64,000 nucleotides of DNA from Polytrichum commune (GCA_950295325.1 OX485808.1:4962501-5026500), one strand, 5' to 3'. Numbered from the stretch's first letter, positions 1 to 12,500 are shown. Notes: generated from the letters alone by a model not told the origin. Numbers and translations: made by a program.

Positions 1-572
1 TGACCAAGTTGTATATGTTTTTAAGCTCAATGACATATTGCTTACATGTTTGTATTCCCTACTATCAGATTAGAAGATTCTAGACCACCTGCCATAATAG
101 GAATTTTAGCTGGTTTAGGGTGGCTTTCTGCGCTCCCCAAAGGTGTCATATTGACTATACTAAAGATTATGAACACTAGAAACATTTCCGCCCTATCCCT
201 AGTCCCTTCGGCTACTTGCCTCTAATGGCTAAGTGGACTTCGTAACATTCCTGGACTATGAAGTAAATCCCTCAACTGGTCGTTGTCCCCTCAACTCGCT
301 AGCTGGAATCGGTAGGTTTCCGACCTCAACATGATACACATGTCACGGTACCCCATCCCGAATCAGTCCATAATCAATTGGAAATCACCGCAAAACTATC
401 AGCCGGCTCGTTACTAAACCGATGTACTGGCCGTACATTGCCACAGAACACTGTCATCATGGCTCTTCATGTGTGCTATGCAATTCATGCTATGTCTCCA
501 CATATTGTTTATGGAGTAATTCATGGGTTCTACTATACATCCATTGTGTATGGGTTTGGGTTTCGTTTGTAG
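1..572 (+). repeat. Left arm of 572-bp perfect inverted repeat
   Basis: Position i pairs with position 6234-i. Homology stops at 572/5662, immediately inside the sequence CGTTTGTAG, where the left side runs into telomere-like GGGTTTA repeats. A 64-codon open frame (378-572) is present in both arms only because the arms are identical, and I do not regard it as a gene. Confidence 0.95.
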
Positions 573-640
573 GGTTTAGGGTTTAGGGTTTAGGGTCTGG
601 GTTTGGGTCTGTGTTTGGGTTTAGGGTTTAGGGTTTTTTG
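570..640. repeat. Telomere-like (TTTAGGG)n tract with degenerate units
   Basis: Three exact GGGTTTA units are followed by TCTGGGTTTGGG-type variants and two more GGGTTTA units. It directly abuts the inner end of the left inverted arm. The plant telomere motif is TTTAGGG, so this is an interstitial telomere-like tract. A similar short tract occurs at 7268-7298. Confidence 0.85.
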
Positions 641-3600
641 GTTAAGGTACTTTAGTGAACTCCATACTGGCTTTGAATACTTTGATTGATATCATGATCA
701 GGTCTGTGGCCACAATCCTATCATGTGAGCCAAGTGTTCCTTATGTTGATGGATGAGAAGTTTGTTTGTATGCAATCTTTGTGATTTAAGTCTTCTTTGT
801 ATGGTCACCGTAAAAGTGTGGGGCAACCCTTAAGCTAGTATTATGCATGTAGGGAATTATATTACTCATCAAGTGTCGTGATATTGAGCGATGAATGGCG
901 TTTACCCAGCGATGTCATTCATTAGAAGTTAGATTGTGATGCCACATCGGCTTAGGGCTAATGATCCACATGAGCACCCACTGTTTGGAGTGTTTAATAG
1001 AGCACAATGTATTGTTTGGGGTAGCAAACAATGCTGATTCAAGTTTAGGGTACCCTAAACCCTACTAGTAAACTTGTGGAGTAAACTTGTCAAAGCATAT
1101 TAATATATGGATGAAGTCTTGCAATTACAAATTTAGAAAGTGCATTCAAATTGTTGAATGCCACGCTTCATCCAACTCAATAAAGGGTTTCAAGTGACAA
1201 AATCTGCAAATGAATGTTATGCATGACCCTAGTAGATACCATGATGATGTTAAAAACTGATAGCTCTCAATAAAAATGGACAAAGTTTGAAGAGTGTCAA
1301 ATGCAACTATATTATGATCATTCCTTGTTAGCCTGCTTAGCCTAGTAAGTATGTGTGTACAACATTTTGATGCAACTTTCTTGACTTGACACACTTGGTT
1401 GCGCGAGATATAAGTAATAGGGCCACAGGGTGTGCTCCAATTTATCTGAATGTCATATTGACATAACATGACATGTTAACATAACATAACATTGACATAA
1501 CATAGTTATAAAATTACTTTTTTGAGCAATATACAAAATTCCACATTTGTAAATAGACGCAATTGTTAAGAGTCCTTGTGGGTGAATACCGTTCATAAAA
1601 TTACAATCCCCAATCAAAACTATAATTATATTGAAACACAAGTTTACAAATCACGGGTGAAATATGAATCAATGGTCCTTTGGTGAGATTCATTTGCATT
1701 GATTCCACAACTTCCAAATATTTCTCAATCTGCACCAAGAACAAACCCACATACTTGGACACATCACATGAACGTGTAGCCATGTACCTTCTAATGGTAC
1801 CAAAACTAGATTGTATGTCACCATAGGATGGAATATTATGGTTGTATTTCATTCGTTAACATTTATAGAGTCAAATTTACAAAGAAGGGAGTACCATTTT
1901 GTAAACAGTTAACACGTTTAACATTAATTTTATAGTGTGCAATATGTGGATTAATTCATATAGTTCACAATTAATGTTACTTACTTTCATCTAGGGTTAC
2001 TAATATTTAGTGTATGCGTTCGTATTTTGTGTATCTAACACTAAATATCATATTTAGTGTACCTAGAGTGGGTTGGGACATATATGCACCACAGTCTATA
2101 GACCACTAACCATTAATAGGACGACGATCATGCACAACTAGACGGTCTGAAAGACTTGCCAGCGGATTCAATTTGCCTACTAGTAGCCTTATGAAAGTGC
2201 ACAATATTAATATGGGATGGAGGGCTAACCCTTGCGACACCCACTTTCACCATAATATGTTATAATCAATACCACAAATTAAATACATACCAACTGTTAT
2301 GTTATAACCAACAGTGTAACACCTTGCAATTAAGAGCTTCATGAAACTTATGCGTAGTACTACGAACACTCAACATCCTTACACCGTCGTGCAGGCTTGA
2401 GGCAATAGACACCCATAACCGATATTAACGCACCCATCACCGATAAGTAGACCGATGCATGAACGTGCATGGCAAACCCTAGAAGTCGATAGATTGATAT
2501 TGTAAACGTGAGAAGTCGATATTTGTATATTATAGACGTGAGGACCTTATGGAGTGGAGGGTTTAGGGTCGAAATAGTTGTTGTCGGTCATGGTGAAGAT
2601 ATATGTTGGTTATAATGGGCTCCGTAACTTAAAATTAGGGGAAATATAGATATATATTCAGAACCCACTACAGGCCACCGGTCACGATATAAATGTTACA
2701 CCTATAACTGTCATGCCTCTCTAAATGTTAACTATCTTCTACTCCCTACATACTGTCGTACTTACAATACGCAATTAGTGCAAGATTATTAGCAAATCCA
2801 TATCATGCCCATCATTGTTTTCCTCATTATATTTGAAGCTTGTACATGTATCTAATACAATGCAAAAGTGAAGATATTTTTTCCTTCTGAAATGATCGAA
2901 TTACTGTCCCCACCCCCGCATGTTGATTAAAGGGCCTAGAACCTTCTGGAAAAAATGAAGCATGTAGTTCAATCCCTTTTTCAAACAACTTATCCGTACT
3001 TGACTACAGACCCTATCAAATATAGGTGTCTATTGAAGTTGAGCAATTGAACTAGGTGTGCTTACTTCAAAACTTGAACATTGGACGGAAAGAATTATTT
3101 GCATATTAAGCATTCCTTTCATTAATCCAACATATGCAAAATGACTTGGCTTAGTCTAATTCGGGGTTGTAGAAGCAAGCTACTTCCAATGCCAAATCAA
3201 CTCAAAATCGTATCCTTCGAACAACATACTATTTTAGGGTTTTTATGTTGGATGGAATTGAACATCTTACAATTTTAGATGGAGTGGAATTAGCTCAATT
3301 TCACTTAAATATCAGTTGCTTTAAGGATATGACATGGAGTTCATTTGGAAAACATGGTCTTCAGACCACTAACCAGGGCTTTACCGAAGAATCATTTTAT
3401 AGGTGGTTCTATCACCCTCCACCTAGTTACCACCATGATTATCAAATTAATTTAACCTTGGGGCCTATATCATCCAGCTTGGAGTACGGAAGATCTTATT
3501 CAATGATTCAAAAGCAATGATTCAGAAGTGACGACCTGTCGGATGATGTTATTATGGGCTTCGTCTCACTCATAGCACTGCTCACTTTGGAAAAGAGCGC

Positions 3601-5273
3601 ACTCTTCCTGCAATAAATATTTTCTACGTGTGGTTAGAGAACTTTCCTTGCCAAAACAAAGTTAACTTAAGTTGGGAGATTCTCGGTCTACACTACATAT
3701 AGCCTCGTATAATCCAAATAGGAAGTGACACTTAAGTTTGGGGCACTTGGTCCAATCTTGCCTAGTACATATAATATGTGATTTTCAAATTGGTGTTTAT
3801 TTGTAGATCTGCACTTAGTTATTCAATAGAAGTGTTATTTTTAAGAGAAGGAACCGAAACATGTTCCAATGGCACCAATCTTCGAGCACCCATCTGTCAT
3901 TAGAAATTGCGTTGATCATATGGGGGCATTTAAGACTCTACAAGGGTTTTTGAATCGTTTGAAATTCACCTTCAACTTGCTTGAATGGCATGCATCCCAA
4001 TCTCCGGGTCCAACCGGCATTTAGTGTAAACCGGTGCTTTTGAAAACACAACGGATTTCAACCGGCAACCATTTTCAGGAGGAGGATTCTTACCCGGATG
4101 AATTGTGAAATAGGCAAATTTCATCCGGTTTGATTCATCTACACAATATCATATGGTTCTAGGGTTTAGGTTATTTGTGCATTGTAGGCTTGTAGCGATT
4201 TGGTGAATGGCGAATAAGCGAAGCTTTTGCTTCTTTATTGCTATTCATAATTTTGCTACATTGGAGGCATGGCTTACTTATCAATACCCAAGTTCTTGGT
4301 TGGTCGTCATTACAATGAAGAAGAAATTAACCGGCACTTGAAAAAAAAGATGGGTTCACCGCCGGTCCAAATCAATGGCAACAAGTTTGCAACCGGTCAA
4401 ATCCTGAAGAAACCGGTAGAAGTTGTGAAGGGGCGGATTTGAGCTGGTTGAACTCCAAAGTCTCCCGAACCCTGATGCATCCTTGGCCTAGTTTTGGGTA
4501 TGCCTAGCTTATGTGGGATCATTATTATTAATTGGACCAGGTGGCAACGGTAAACTTTCATCAAAAGTTACAGTACTTGAACAAAGCACCTAACTATCAT
4601 GTCTAATTTTATGCAACATCCATTTTTGAATTGGTTTATGTAATGTCACTATTTGAAATGAAATCCTAGAAATGTTTATTAAGCGTCTGAAGAGCAATCA
4701 ATAGAGAGAACCGACCACTACACAATCTAGTGTGGAATGTAGTGTCACATACAATGTCACGAGGTGCATGCCTATGTTACACAATGGTCTACAAGTTCAT
4801 TAGACTGTATGCCTAGTATGACACTTGCCATTAGTATGCCTAGTATGACACTTGCCATTAGTATGCCTTTTGAGAATATCTTCCTTTTGCATTCTAAATT
4901 TTTAATATAATCTAAATTGAACACACTAAAACGCAAGATTGTCATCTAGAGTATTGGAATGTGCTACTCTGAATGTCATAATGTGGATTTTTTATTTAAT
5001 TTTTTTGCTTAAAGATGTTACTTATGTTGATGAATTGTATCATATGCCATTGGGCAATTAGTAGACTTGACACTTTGAGACCCCTAGGCATCTAGTTTAG
5101 GCCCTTCGTAAATTGTGCACTTGACACTAATTTAACATCATAAACGGTGTAGTTCTAGTGCACATAGATAGATTGAGTAATTCAATCGCATTTGACTATG
5201 CAAACTAGTATCATTAAAAACTTTTAAGCACGTAATCCACTCTGAGTCATAAAAATATACATATACATACATG

Positions 5274-5305
<32 letters not shown>

Positions 5306-5661
5306 TGTATGTATGTGTATATGTATAATTTATGAGCTGCATATATATCTTCCTTTTGCATTCCAAAATATTAATAATATCTTCCCCTTACATACTAAAA
5401 CGCATGATTGTCATCCAAAGTATCCCAATTTAAATTGAATGTGCTACTCTCAATGTCCTAATGTGGATTTTTTAATTTATTTTAGTATAATTAATAAAAT
5501 TTCTAAGTATATTAAGTATATTAAGTATAATTATAAGTATATTATGAAGTATATGAAGTATAATTGTATATTATTATATATATATACATATATTATATAT
5601 ATATTACATACATATATTATTATATACATATATGTACATATATGTATGTAAGACACTGGTT
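641..5661. other. Interior of the inverted-arm element, no gene seen
   Basis: The stretch is AT-rich with only short open frames, none with a recognisable domain. It contains a direct repeat of about 29 bp near 4815-4865 (GTATGCCTAGTATGACACTTGCC, interrupted), an ATGT microsatellite at 5263-5318, and an ATATAT-rich block at 5560-5650 just before the right arm. If the element is autonomous its transposase is not visible here. Confidence 0.6.
5263..5318. repeat. (ATGT)n microsatellite
   Basis: About eleven ATGT units follow a short palindromic stretch of alternating ATACATAC and ATGTATAT, so the region could form a hairpin. Confidence 0.9.
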
Positions 5662-6233
5662 CTACAAACGAAACCCAAACCCATACACAATGGATGTATA
5701 GTAGAACCCATGAATTACTCCATAAACAATATGTGGAGACATAGCATGAATTGCATAGCACACATGAAGAGCCATGATGACAGTGTTCTGTGGCAATGTA
5801 CGGCCAGTACATCGGTTTAGTAACGAGCCGGCTGATAGTTTTGCGGTGATTTCCAATTGATTATGGACTGATTCGGGATGGGGTACCGTGACATGTGTAT
5901 CATGTTGAGGTCGGAAACCTACCGATTCCAGCTAGCGAGTTGAGGGGACAACGACCAGTTGAGGGATTTACTTCATAGTCCAGGAATGTTACGAAGTCCA
6001 CTTAGCCATTAGAGGCAAGTAGCCGAAGGGACTAGGGATAGGGCGGAAATGTTTCTAGTGTTCATAATCTTTAGTATAGTCAATATGACACCTTTGGGGA
6101 GCGCAGAAAGCCACCCTAAACCAGCTAAAATTCCTATTATGGCAGGTGGTCTAGAATCTTCTAATCTGATAGTAGGGAATACAAACATGTAAGCAATATG
6201 TCATTGAGCTTAAAAACATATACAACTTGGTCA
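5662..6233 (-). repeat. Right arm of 572-bp perfect inverted repeat
   Basis: Exact reverse complement of 1-572. It is followed at 6234 by AACAATATAGATGG, which is unrelated to the interior. Confidence 0.95.
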
Positions 6234-7749
6234 AACAATATAGATGGAATTTATAATATACATGTGACAATATATTCAAATAATTTGAAATATACATGTG
6301 ACAATATAGATTGAAGAGTTATAGGATCTATGGTGTTGCCTACCTAAGTTGTGAACTGTCATCTTATATTTTAAATTCCTTAATAGCGTTTGAAAACTAA
6401 AAAATTTATTAACACCAAAATGTAAAGAGTTGTCCGATTAAGAGTTACACAACAATGTATAATGACGTAACGCATCACTAGTAAGATTCACCGTAGGTGG
6501 TTGGTGTGAACATTATCATGATCCACATCTCTTCAATGCACATGAACATTGAGATGAAAGCCGTGTGCACGATTTCTCAATTTTGGGTCAGTAATCCCTT
6601 CCCCTTCCATCCGAATATAACTTAGTCTCGAATGACATCTAGTAATCATCATAATTCAGGGGTTAGCTCCTAGTTCATATTTAATTTAGACAATTTTGGC
6701 TTGAGAATGTTTCGATCCAATGGCATGATTATTATAGTATATGGCTTAGCCCTCCATCCCATAATGTGTCAGCTCTTGGGCCTAACATAATATGAAACTA
6801 TACATTGTGACCAAATTGAATGGTGGATCCGAAGCATTAATTTACCATTGTGAGCGGAACCCCTTGGAATGCCACACTGAAATTTCACATCAATACATTA
6901 ATTGTCTTTCCTTATGAACACATTAATTTTAAATTATGTTGGAGATTGGGCTTGGTCCAATAATTAGATTTAGGCAGCTGTAGCCAGGGACCATTATATT
7001 AATTGGTAAAACAAACTAACAAATCACCTCATGTTTAGCACATTGTAAGCCTTTTGTGAGAAAATCCTGGCGTGCAAGGAATTTCAGACATAGCACTTAA
7101 TATGAATAACTTGGAAGTTGAGGAACCTAGTACGAAATTTGTAAATCCATATACAAATTGAATGTATTTGGGATCGTTTTTGTAATCGTAGCCTGAGTTG
7201 GGGTTTTTTTTTGGTTTCCCATTCATTGTAATTTGCTCAAAATGCAAACCAAAGTGGCACTTAGAGTGTAAGGGGTTTAGGGTTTAGGGTTTAGGGTTTA
7301 CGGTGAGGAGTAGGGTTGATGGGCCTCCGGAGGCTACTCAATCTTAACTAATATTTAACTCACACATCAACTTTTCGCCTATTGGTTACACTATTGGAGT
7401 CAATTTGTTTAGGGTACAAGGGTTTAGGGTCAATTTGAGACGGCATCCTCTAATGTTAGTTGGCGGTACAAATTTCGAATGTTAGTTGGAGGCACAATTT
7501 CCGAATGTTTGTTTGTCAGCGCAAAATTGAAATTGTTGTTGATTCAGAAATGTTTTCTGTTTACGAAATACCCCAGAGATGTTGTTGATCACAAATGTTG
7601 TTGGTTTCACATTTGCAAACTTTAAGGTGACTAACCCAAACATCATGATCAAGGTTGCAAATACCAAGTATTACTCACCCGCCAAGTTAAAGCGATCATT
7701 ATACCACCGATAAGAAGCCAAAGAGGACACCTCACTTATATTTGGCCCC
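6234..7749. other. Non-coding stretch between inverted-arm element and family A region
   Basis: AT-rich sequence with no recognisable gene. A near-perfect 30-bp direct repeat (AAATATACATGTGACAATATA-type) sits at about 6250-6310, and a telomere-like GGGTTTA tract of four units at 7268-7298. Confidence 0.6.
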
Positions 7750-9646
7750 ATGCAAGCCCCCATTGCCACTACATGTCTAAGTCCTCCAACGCTTGTCGTC
7801 ACCCCTTTGGACAAAGGGGATCGGTCACCCCTCTTGCCCATAGGTAGTGACGATGATGTGGTCAAGTCGCCTTCGCCCACACCGGTCCACATTGCTGCCA
7901 TCAAACCTCTTGCTCTGAAGCAGGCTGTCATCGAACATTCAGAGCCCGGGTCATCATCTGCAGGCTTGCAGCAACCAATATCACCACCTTGTTACTGTAC
8001 TGCTACCGTGGAGCCAACGGAACCTTCCTCTTCTGCAGGCCCTTGCCAACCCGAGGCTCCACATTGTGAGGAGCCTCCTGTCGTTGATGCAACGGAGCCC
8101 GCTGTCGTCGATCCAACGGAGCCTTCATCTTCTGTCGGCCCACATCATGTCAAGAAAGTCGTGGAACGTTGGCCACGCGACGACAGGTTCCCCGACTTTC
8201 CCCCTGACAATACAAAAATAGCCGAACGTCCATTTGAGGCTTGGCGGGCTATGCACGCCAGCCGTTCCGAGGTCACTTGCCCAGAGCTGCATGTGCGGCC
8301 AACTCTCCCAGTTTGTGTAAGCATCGTTTCCCCTTCTCAAAAAACTTAGTTTGTGTAAGCTTCGTTTCCCCTTCTCAATAAAATTTCATTTGGTCCACTG
8401 GATTTTCTTTTCAATATACCCGGTTTATTTGTGTCCCAAACATTCATCTCCGCGTAGTTTTGGGTTCAGGGTGGACAAAGTGCGCAAACGACTGTGGATG
8501 CGCCCTTCAACCCACACGTTGTTTATGATAAACTTTTTGTTTACGTTGACAACTACCCAACGTACGATAGGAACATCTCTCAAGTTTTCACGAGGGAGAT
8601 GGGAATAGCGTGTGCTAAAAGACTTATTTCTAGGGACCCTCAAGACCCTTCATTAGGACCATCGGATCGCTGGGAATTCAATCCCATAACTTTCGAGGTA
8701 TTGGTTTCCCAGTTCATAATAACTTTTAATATGTAGTTCATTATAAACCCCCATATCAATATATACACTTATTGAATATATGAATGTAAGTTATTGAATA
8801 TATGAAGTTCCACAATTTTCATTAGTTGCAACATTATATGTAATTCGAGTAAAGCAGGAGAAGTTGACAGTGGATTCCTGTCGCCAGGCGCTAGCTGCTG
8901 TACCCGACCGAAGGTTCATTCTGGTGTTCGATTTGAATGGCATATTTTGTCATTGTATTCCTCGCGGCCGTTCCGCTTTCCCCACATGGATGGTGCAAGA
9001 TCGTGCGCCAGACAAGGGTCCGGCGATTGTCGGTCCCAAAGCTGTCCTACCTAGACTGGGTTACAAGCAGTTTTGGGAGAGAATGACCCAAATGTTCTAT
9101 GTTTGCATATGGTCATCTATGAAAAAGTCCACTGTGGACCTCGTGGTGGAGTTTCTATTCAATGGGATGTCAAGACCTGCAATAGTTCTTGGCCAGGAGG
9201 ATTGCATCACATTCAAAGACATCTGGGACAATCAGATCAGGAACCCCTTAAAGCCAGAATCAGTATTGTTCTTCAAGAGTTTAAACAAAACATTTTGGTG
9301 GCCGCCTGTATCTCTTGATTCCGGACGTGTTACTGCCACTATTGAGAACACTGTTCTTGTGGATGACAGCCCCTACAAAGGTGCTTGTAATCCTCCCGGG
9401 AATGTATTGTTTCCCGATTCCTTCACCACCAACAAACAGGCAACTGCGGATATGAGAGCAGTTCTTCTCCCCTACTTCCAACGTATGTTCAATTCGACAA
9501 TGAGCGACGTACGCGATTTTGTGATCACACATAGATTTGGGCAACCGCCGGTCCCGCATAACGATCCAGTCAGGGAGTCACTTATGATGGCCAACAAGCA
9601 CTCCAATCGACCCGACTTGCTGCCTATAACTGTTGTCCCAAGATAG
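7750..9646 (+). CDS. Family A FCP1/HAD-like domain protein (predicted exons 7750-8316, 8470-8697, 8858-9646)
   Basis: Three phase-0 exons joined at GT..AG sites (TTTGT/GTAAGC, TTCAG/GGTGGA, TCGAG/GTATTG, AGCAG/GAGAAG) give about 527 residues. Exon 1 is rich in Pro, Ser and Glu with a repeated EPSSS motif, as in a disordered region. Exon 3 resembles the FCP1/SCP (NIF) phosphatase fold: a hydrophobic strand ending in DLNG, then CIWSSM, and a late VDDSPYK loop. In the family, motif I is DxDx(T/V) and the second Asp is the general acid/base; here it is Asn (DLN). Some plant FCP1-like proteins also have DLNG, so it may be a binding module rather than an active phosphatase. The same domain recurs at 26181-26998 in family B, which argues that it belongs to the element. 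The first exon boundary is the least certain. Confidence 0.6.
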
Positions 9647-9729
9647 TTAGCATATAGGGTTTAGGTTAGGGGATGTAAGGTTCATGAATTGTATGGCATG
9701 TAACATTGTGTATTATATGCTTTGTTCAG

Positions 9730-10531
9730 TTTCCTCCTGCTGGATACACACCATCCACTTCCAAGCGATCGGCATTCGTGTGTCTCACCCCGCGGCATGA
9801 ACACAACGTAGTACTGGCCCGCCATCCCTTCTCAGTCGCCCACATGGGCGTAGAAGCTATCCGGGTCGCTAACTCTCAAAGTGTGTCACCCCTCGCTGAA
9901 GCAACCCCTGAAGGACAGAGTCTGGTAAATATAGCTCATTTTGTTCACCTGGGAATGTTCTTACCCAAATAAATATTTGCAAATCTCCTTTTCAATCTCT
10001 ATCTAATCTCCAACATTTGGCGTGGAATGTATGTGCATGTATATGAATGTTGATGGTGGTATTTGTGGGGCAATAAGTTGGAGAATGTTTTTTGCCAATG
10101 TCGGGCTGTAGGATGTTGACCTAAATATGCTCCCCCCAATGGATGATGGATCACAACCCGCCCATACATTATCCATTATGCGCCCCACCCCTACCCGCGA
10201 GTACCAAATTGCGCTAATCGAATCGCAAGGCCCTGACTCAAGAGGTGTTCGTCTTCTACGTGCTGGATTGGCAGGACTTGGGAAGACTTATGCCCCTCAA
10301 CCCGCCATGACGAAGCTCCCTTCCACCATTAACCATGTGGAGGGCGTTGACACCAGTATGTGCACCCTCGTAGATGCTTCAACACCTCCATGCGGAACTT
10401 TGGCTATCGTGCACCCCGCTGCTACACGGGACTACCAAATTTCACTCATTGAATCTCAAGGCCCTAATTCAAGGGCAGTTCGACTTTTGCGGGCTGGATT
10501 GGGTGACCGTGCAAATAATCGTATCGCTTGA
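9730..10531 (+). CDS. Family A downstream exons with a duplicated motif (9730-9924, 10112-10531)
   Basis: Two phase-0 exons (acceptor TTCAG/TTTCCT, donor TCTG/GTAAAT, acceptor TGTAG/GATGTT) lie just after the FCP1-like exon. The second ends at a stop codon and contains two copies, about 82 residues apart, of a 26-residue unit with key residues R-[ED]-Y-Q-I, LIESQGP, SR and VRLLRAGL. I do not recognise the family. They could be C-terminal exons of the upstream gene, although its frame closes at 9644-9646 before any good donor, or a separate small gene. In family B, extra exons also follow the FCP1-like domain (25240-26058). Confidence 0.45.
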
Positions 10532-10864
10532 CGAGGCAGGACTACAATTGAGCGACCTGTAGAAGCCACAACATGTATTAAATACTCTAGTTGATAATGC
10601 GTCCCCTTTAGCCACATATCGGTGGGGACATATATAGACAAACATGTATGTAGTAGCCTAAGAATGAAGCATTCGACATATGCTTCAGGAATAAAGATCT
10701 CAATTCAAACAGTAATTGTTCTACAAACTTGGTGTATGAGTTACCAATTCTTTTCTTTCCAGTACAAGGCTGTAGCCTCCACTCACCCACACATTTGAAC
10801 CGGTCAAAGTAGTATTGCAATCAGCTGGGAGTCCATTAGAGGTCACTGTTACACAACACAGGTT

Positions 10865-10966
10865 TTGTTCCCAATACGTTCCCAACGCGTTCCCATCGCC
10901 ATCTCAATGGACACTCCAGAAATCCCATATTCACGCCAAAGTCCCGAAATGTTTAATATAGTGTTC
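10865..10966 (+). mobile_element. Family A element terminus (first copy)
   Basis: GTTCCCA-type repeats (three in 40 bp) are followed by a 27-bp sequence, 10938-10964, ending in AATATAGTGT. The identical 27 bp end the block at 16594-16620. Read inward from the end, it starts ACACTATATT and finishes GACTTT, as do the family B termini. It sits about 400 bp beyond the FCP1-like region. In family B the FCP1-like gene also points at a terminus, so this is probably the matching end of a family A element. Confidence 0.6.
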
Positions 10967-11600
10967 TTTACATTCTACCCTCTAGAAATGTTAACCCTCG
11001 GGATCGCCACAACATTTATAGAGGTGTTAACAGCTAACAATTATTATAAAATTATTATTATTTTGAACCCTATAAAAATCTTAACATTTATAAAGCTAAC
11101 AAATAAACAACAAAATCACATTATATGTAGGCAAGCTTGGACCAAGTGCCGCAAACTTAATTGTGATTTTAGTCCCCTTCGTCAAATGTTACGATATTGG
11201 GGGGTGTTCAATAATTCCCTTTTTGCTTGGGAACATTGTACGCGCCTCAATAGCAGGGTATGATGCCCAAGTGTGATGGCAGTGGTGGGCCGAGGGTACC
11301 AATGGATAGGACCACATTCAGGCGTGTTTTCATCCCATCAATCCAACTTGGATCCAAAGGCGTACCAGCGGGTAGTACGCGCTCATAGTGGTGATGCCCA
11401 AGAGTGGGCGATGTGCTAAGTATCATTACAGGATTGGGGGTGGACCGGACTGGCAAAATTTCCCACGTTCACAATTGCATGATGTGCATGTAAATACCCA
11501 CCAAAAGGCATCAAAAGCCGTCCTTCCGCCGGAGCTGTGACGGCCTAAAACGACAGGGAGGGAACCTTCAAATTTGTATTAGGGCACTATTCTAAACCCA
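10967..11600. other. Spacer before the family A DUF7869 promoter
   Basis: No recognisable gene. It starts with a small imperfect hairpin (AGAAATGTTAAC paired with GAGGTGTTAAC-type sequence, about 10986-11030). Confidence 0.4.
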
Positions 11601-11616
11601 AATCTGCTACACCCGT

Positions 11617-11625
11617 CTATATAAG
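11617..11625 (+). promoter_or_regulatory. TATA box of family A DUF7869 gene
   Basis: CTATATAAG lies about 1 kb upstream of the predicted start codon at 12645. The two family B copies of the gene also have a TATA box 1.4-1.6 kb upstream of the start, so a long spliced leader is a shared property. Start of transcription would be near 11650. Confidence 0.55.
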
Positions 11626-11744
11626 CCGGCAACATGCACACTCGCACCCTCTTTTGTCGCCCTCTGCCAGGGAGCACAGCACCACAACCTTCTTGTTGCT
11701 ATCCCATCCCTGGATCCATAAACAAGGTTCGGTCCTACACATAT

Positions 11745-11925
11745 ACCACACCTGCTCGAAGGGGTGTTGTAGCATATGTTGTTCCATGTGTTGTTCCATG
11801 TGCAGGGAGCATTGCAATGGCGGTAATACCACACCTGCTCGAAGGGGTGTTGTTCCATGTGTTGTTCCATGTGCAGGTCCATGTGCAGGTCCATGTGCAG
11901 GGAGCATTGCAGTGGCGGTAGTTTT
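11745..11925. repeat. Leader tandem repeats, 5' region of family A DUF7869 gene
   Basis: Two copies of a block of about 80-90 bp (CACCTGCTCGAAGGGGTGTTG ... GGGAGCATTGCA.TGGCGGTA). Each holds short direct repeats of GTTGTTCCATGT or CAGGTCCATGTG. The repeats create open frames on both strands that I consider artefacts. Confidence 0.8.
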
Positions 11926-12004
11926 CCAGGGCCTCTAATCATCCCTCTATACCGTACAGTACGGACGTGTAGCCAAAGCCTGGAAGCCAAAGCCAACCCA
12001 AGGG

Positions 12005-12500
12005 GTTTCACTCGATAGAGTGAAACCTCAAGGGCCATAAACTTAGCCAGAGTGAAACCTCCAGGGTTTCACTCGATCGAGTGAAACCCCATGGGCTGGC
12101 TATGGCTAAGTTTATGGCCCTTGAGGTTTCACTCTATCGAGTGAAACCCCTTGGGCTGGCCATTTTACTTACCTTTTTACTTACCCTTTTACTTCCCCTT
12201 TACTTACCCAGAGCCGTAACACCACTTAATTATCAGCCAACCCTTGAAGTTTCACTCGATCGAGTGAAACCTCAAGGGCACTGGCGTCTTCCAGCAGATG
12301 GCTCTAGGGTAGGCTTTGTGATATTCAAAATTGCAAATGAATGTCAGTACACTACATAAAAGCAGTCTGTATCATTATTACAAACCATATAGTATTGCGA
12401 AGTTATTTAGAGCCCATATATTAGGAAAGGATTTCATTGCAACATGTGCTATGTGAATATAGTGCCAGCCCAATTAGCTCTCACTCGATCGAGTGAAAGT
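12005..12500. repeat. Family A palindrome array (half-site GTTTCACTCG)
   Basis: Five 22-bp palindromes start at 12005, 12066, 12126, 12249 and 12479. The core is TTTCACTCG-AT-CGAGTGAAA; copies 1, 3 and 5 have small mismatches. Sites 1 and 3 lie inside a larger inverted repeat of about 50 bp (12000-12050 against 12098-12152). The array is between the TATA box and the start codon, exactly where family B carries its TTTGGGTCG-NN-CGACCCAAA arrays. The two motifs differ in only three bases per half-site. Confidence 0.85.

Larger units (their letters stand above)
1..6233. mobile_element. Element with long perfect inverted arms (left end may lie outside window)
   Basis: Bases 1-572 are the exact reverse complement of 5662-6233; I compared the arms block by block and found no mismatch. 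Between them are about 5.1 kb without a recognisable gene. Long identical arms fit a foldback or Mutator-like DNA transposon, and identity suggests recent insertion or gene conversion. The left arm may extend beyond base 1, so neither the true terminus nor a target duplication can be judged. A recent inverted duplication without transposition is the alternative. Confidence 0.6.

Noticed and set aside
378..572. 64-codon frame repeated exactly at 5662-5856
   Set aside because: Identity is due to the inverted arms; there is no domain and no sign of coding constraint.
570..640. True chromosome end
   Set aside because: The telomere-like tract is short, degenerate and internal, with similar tracts at 7268 and 55966.
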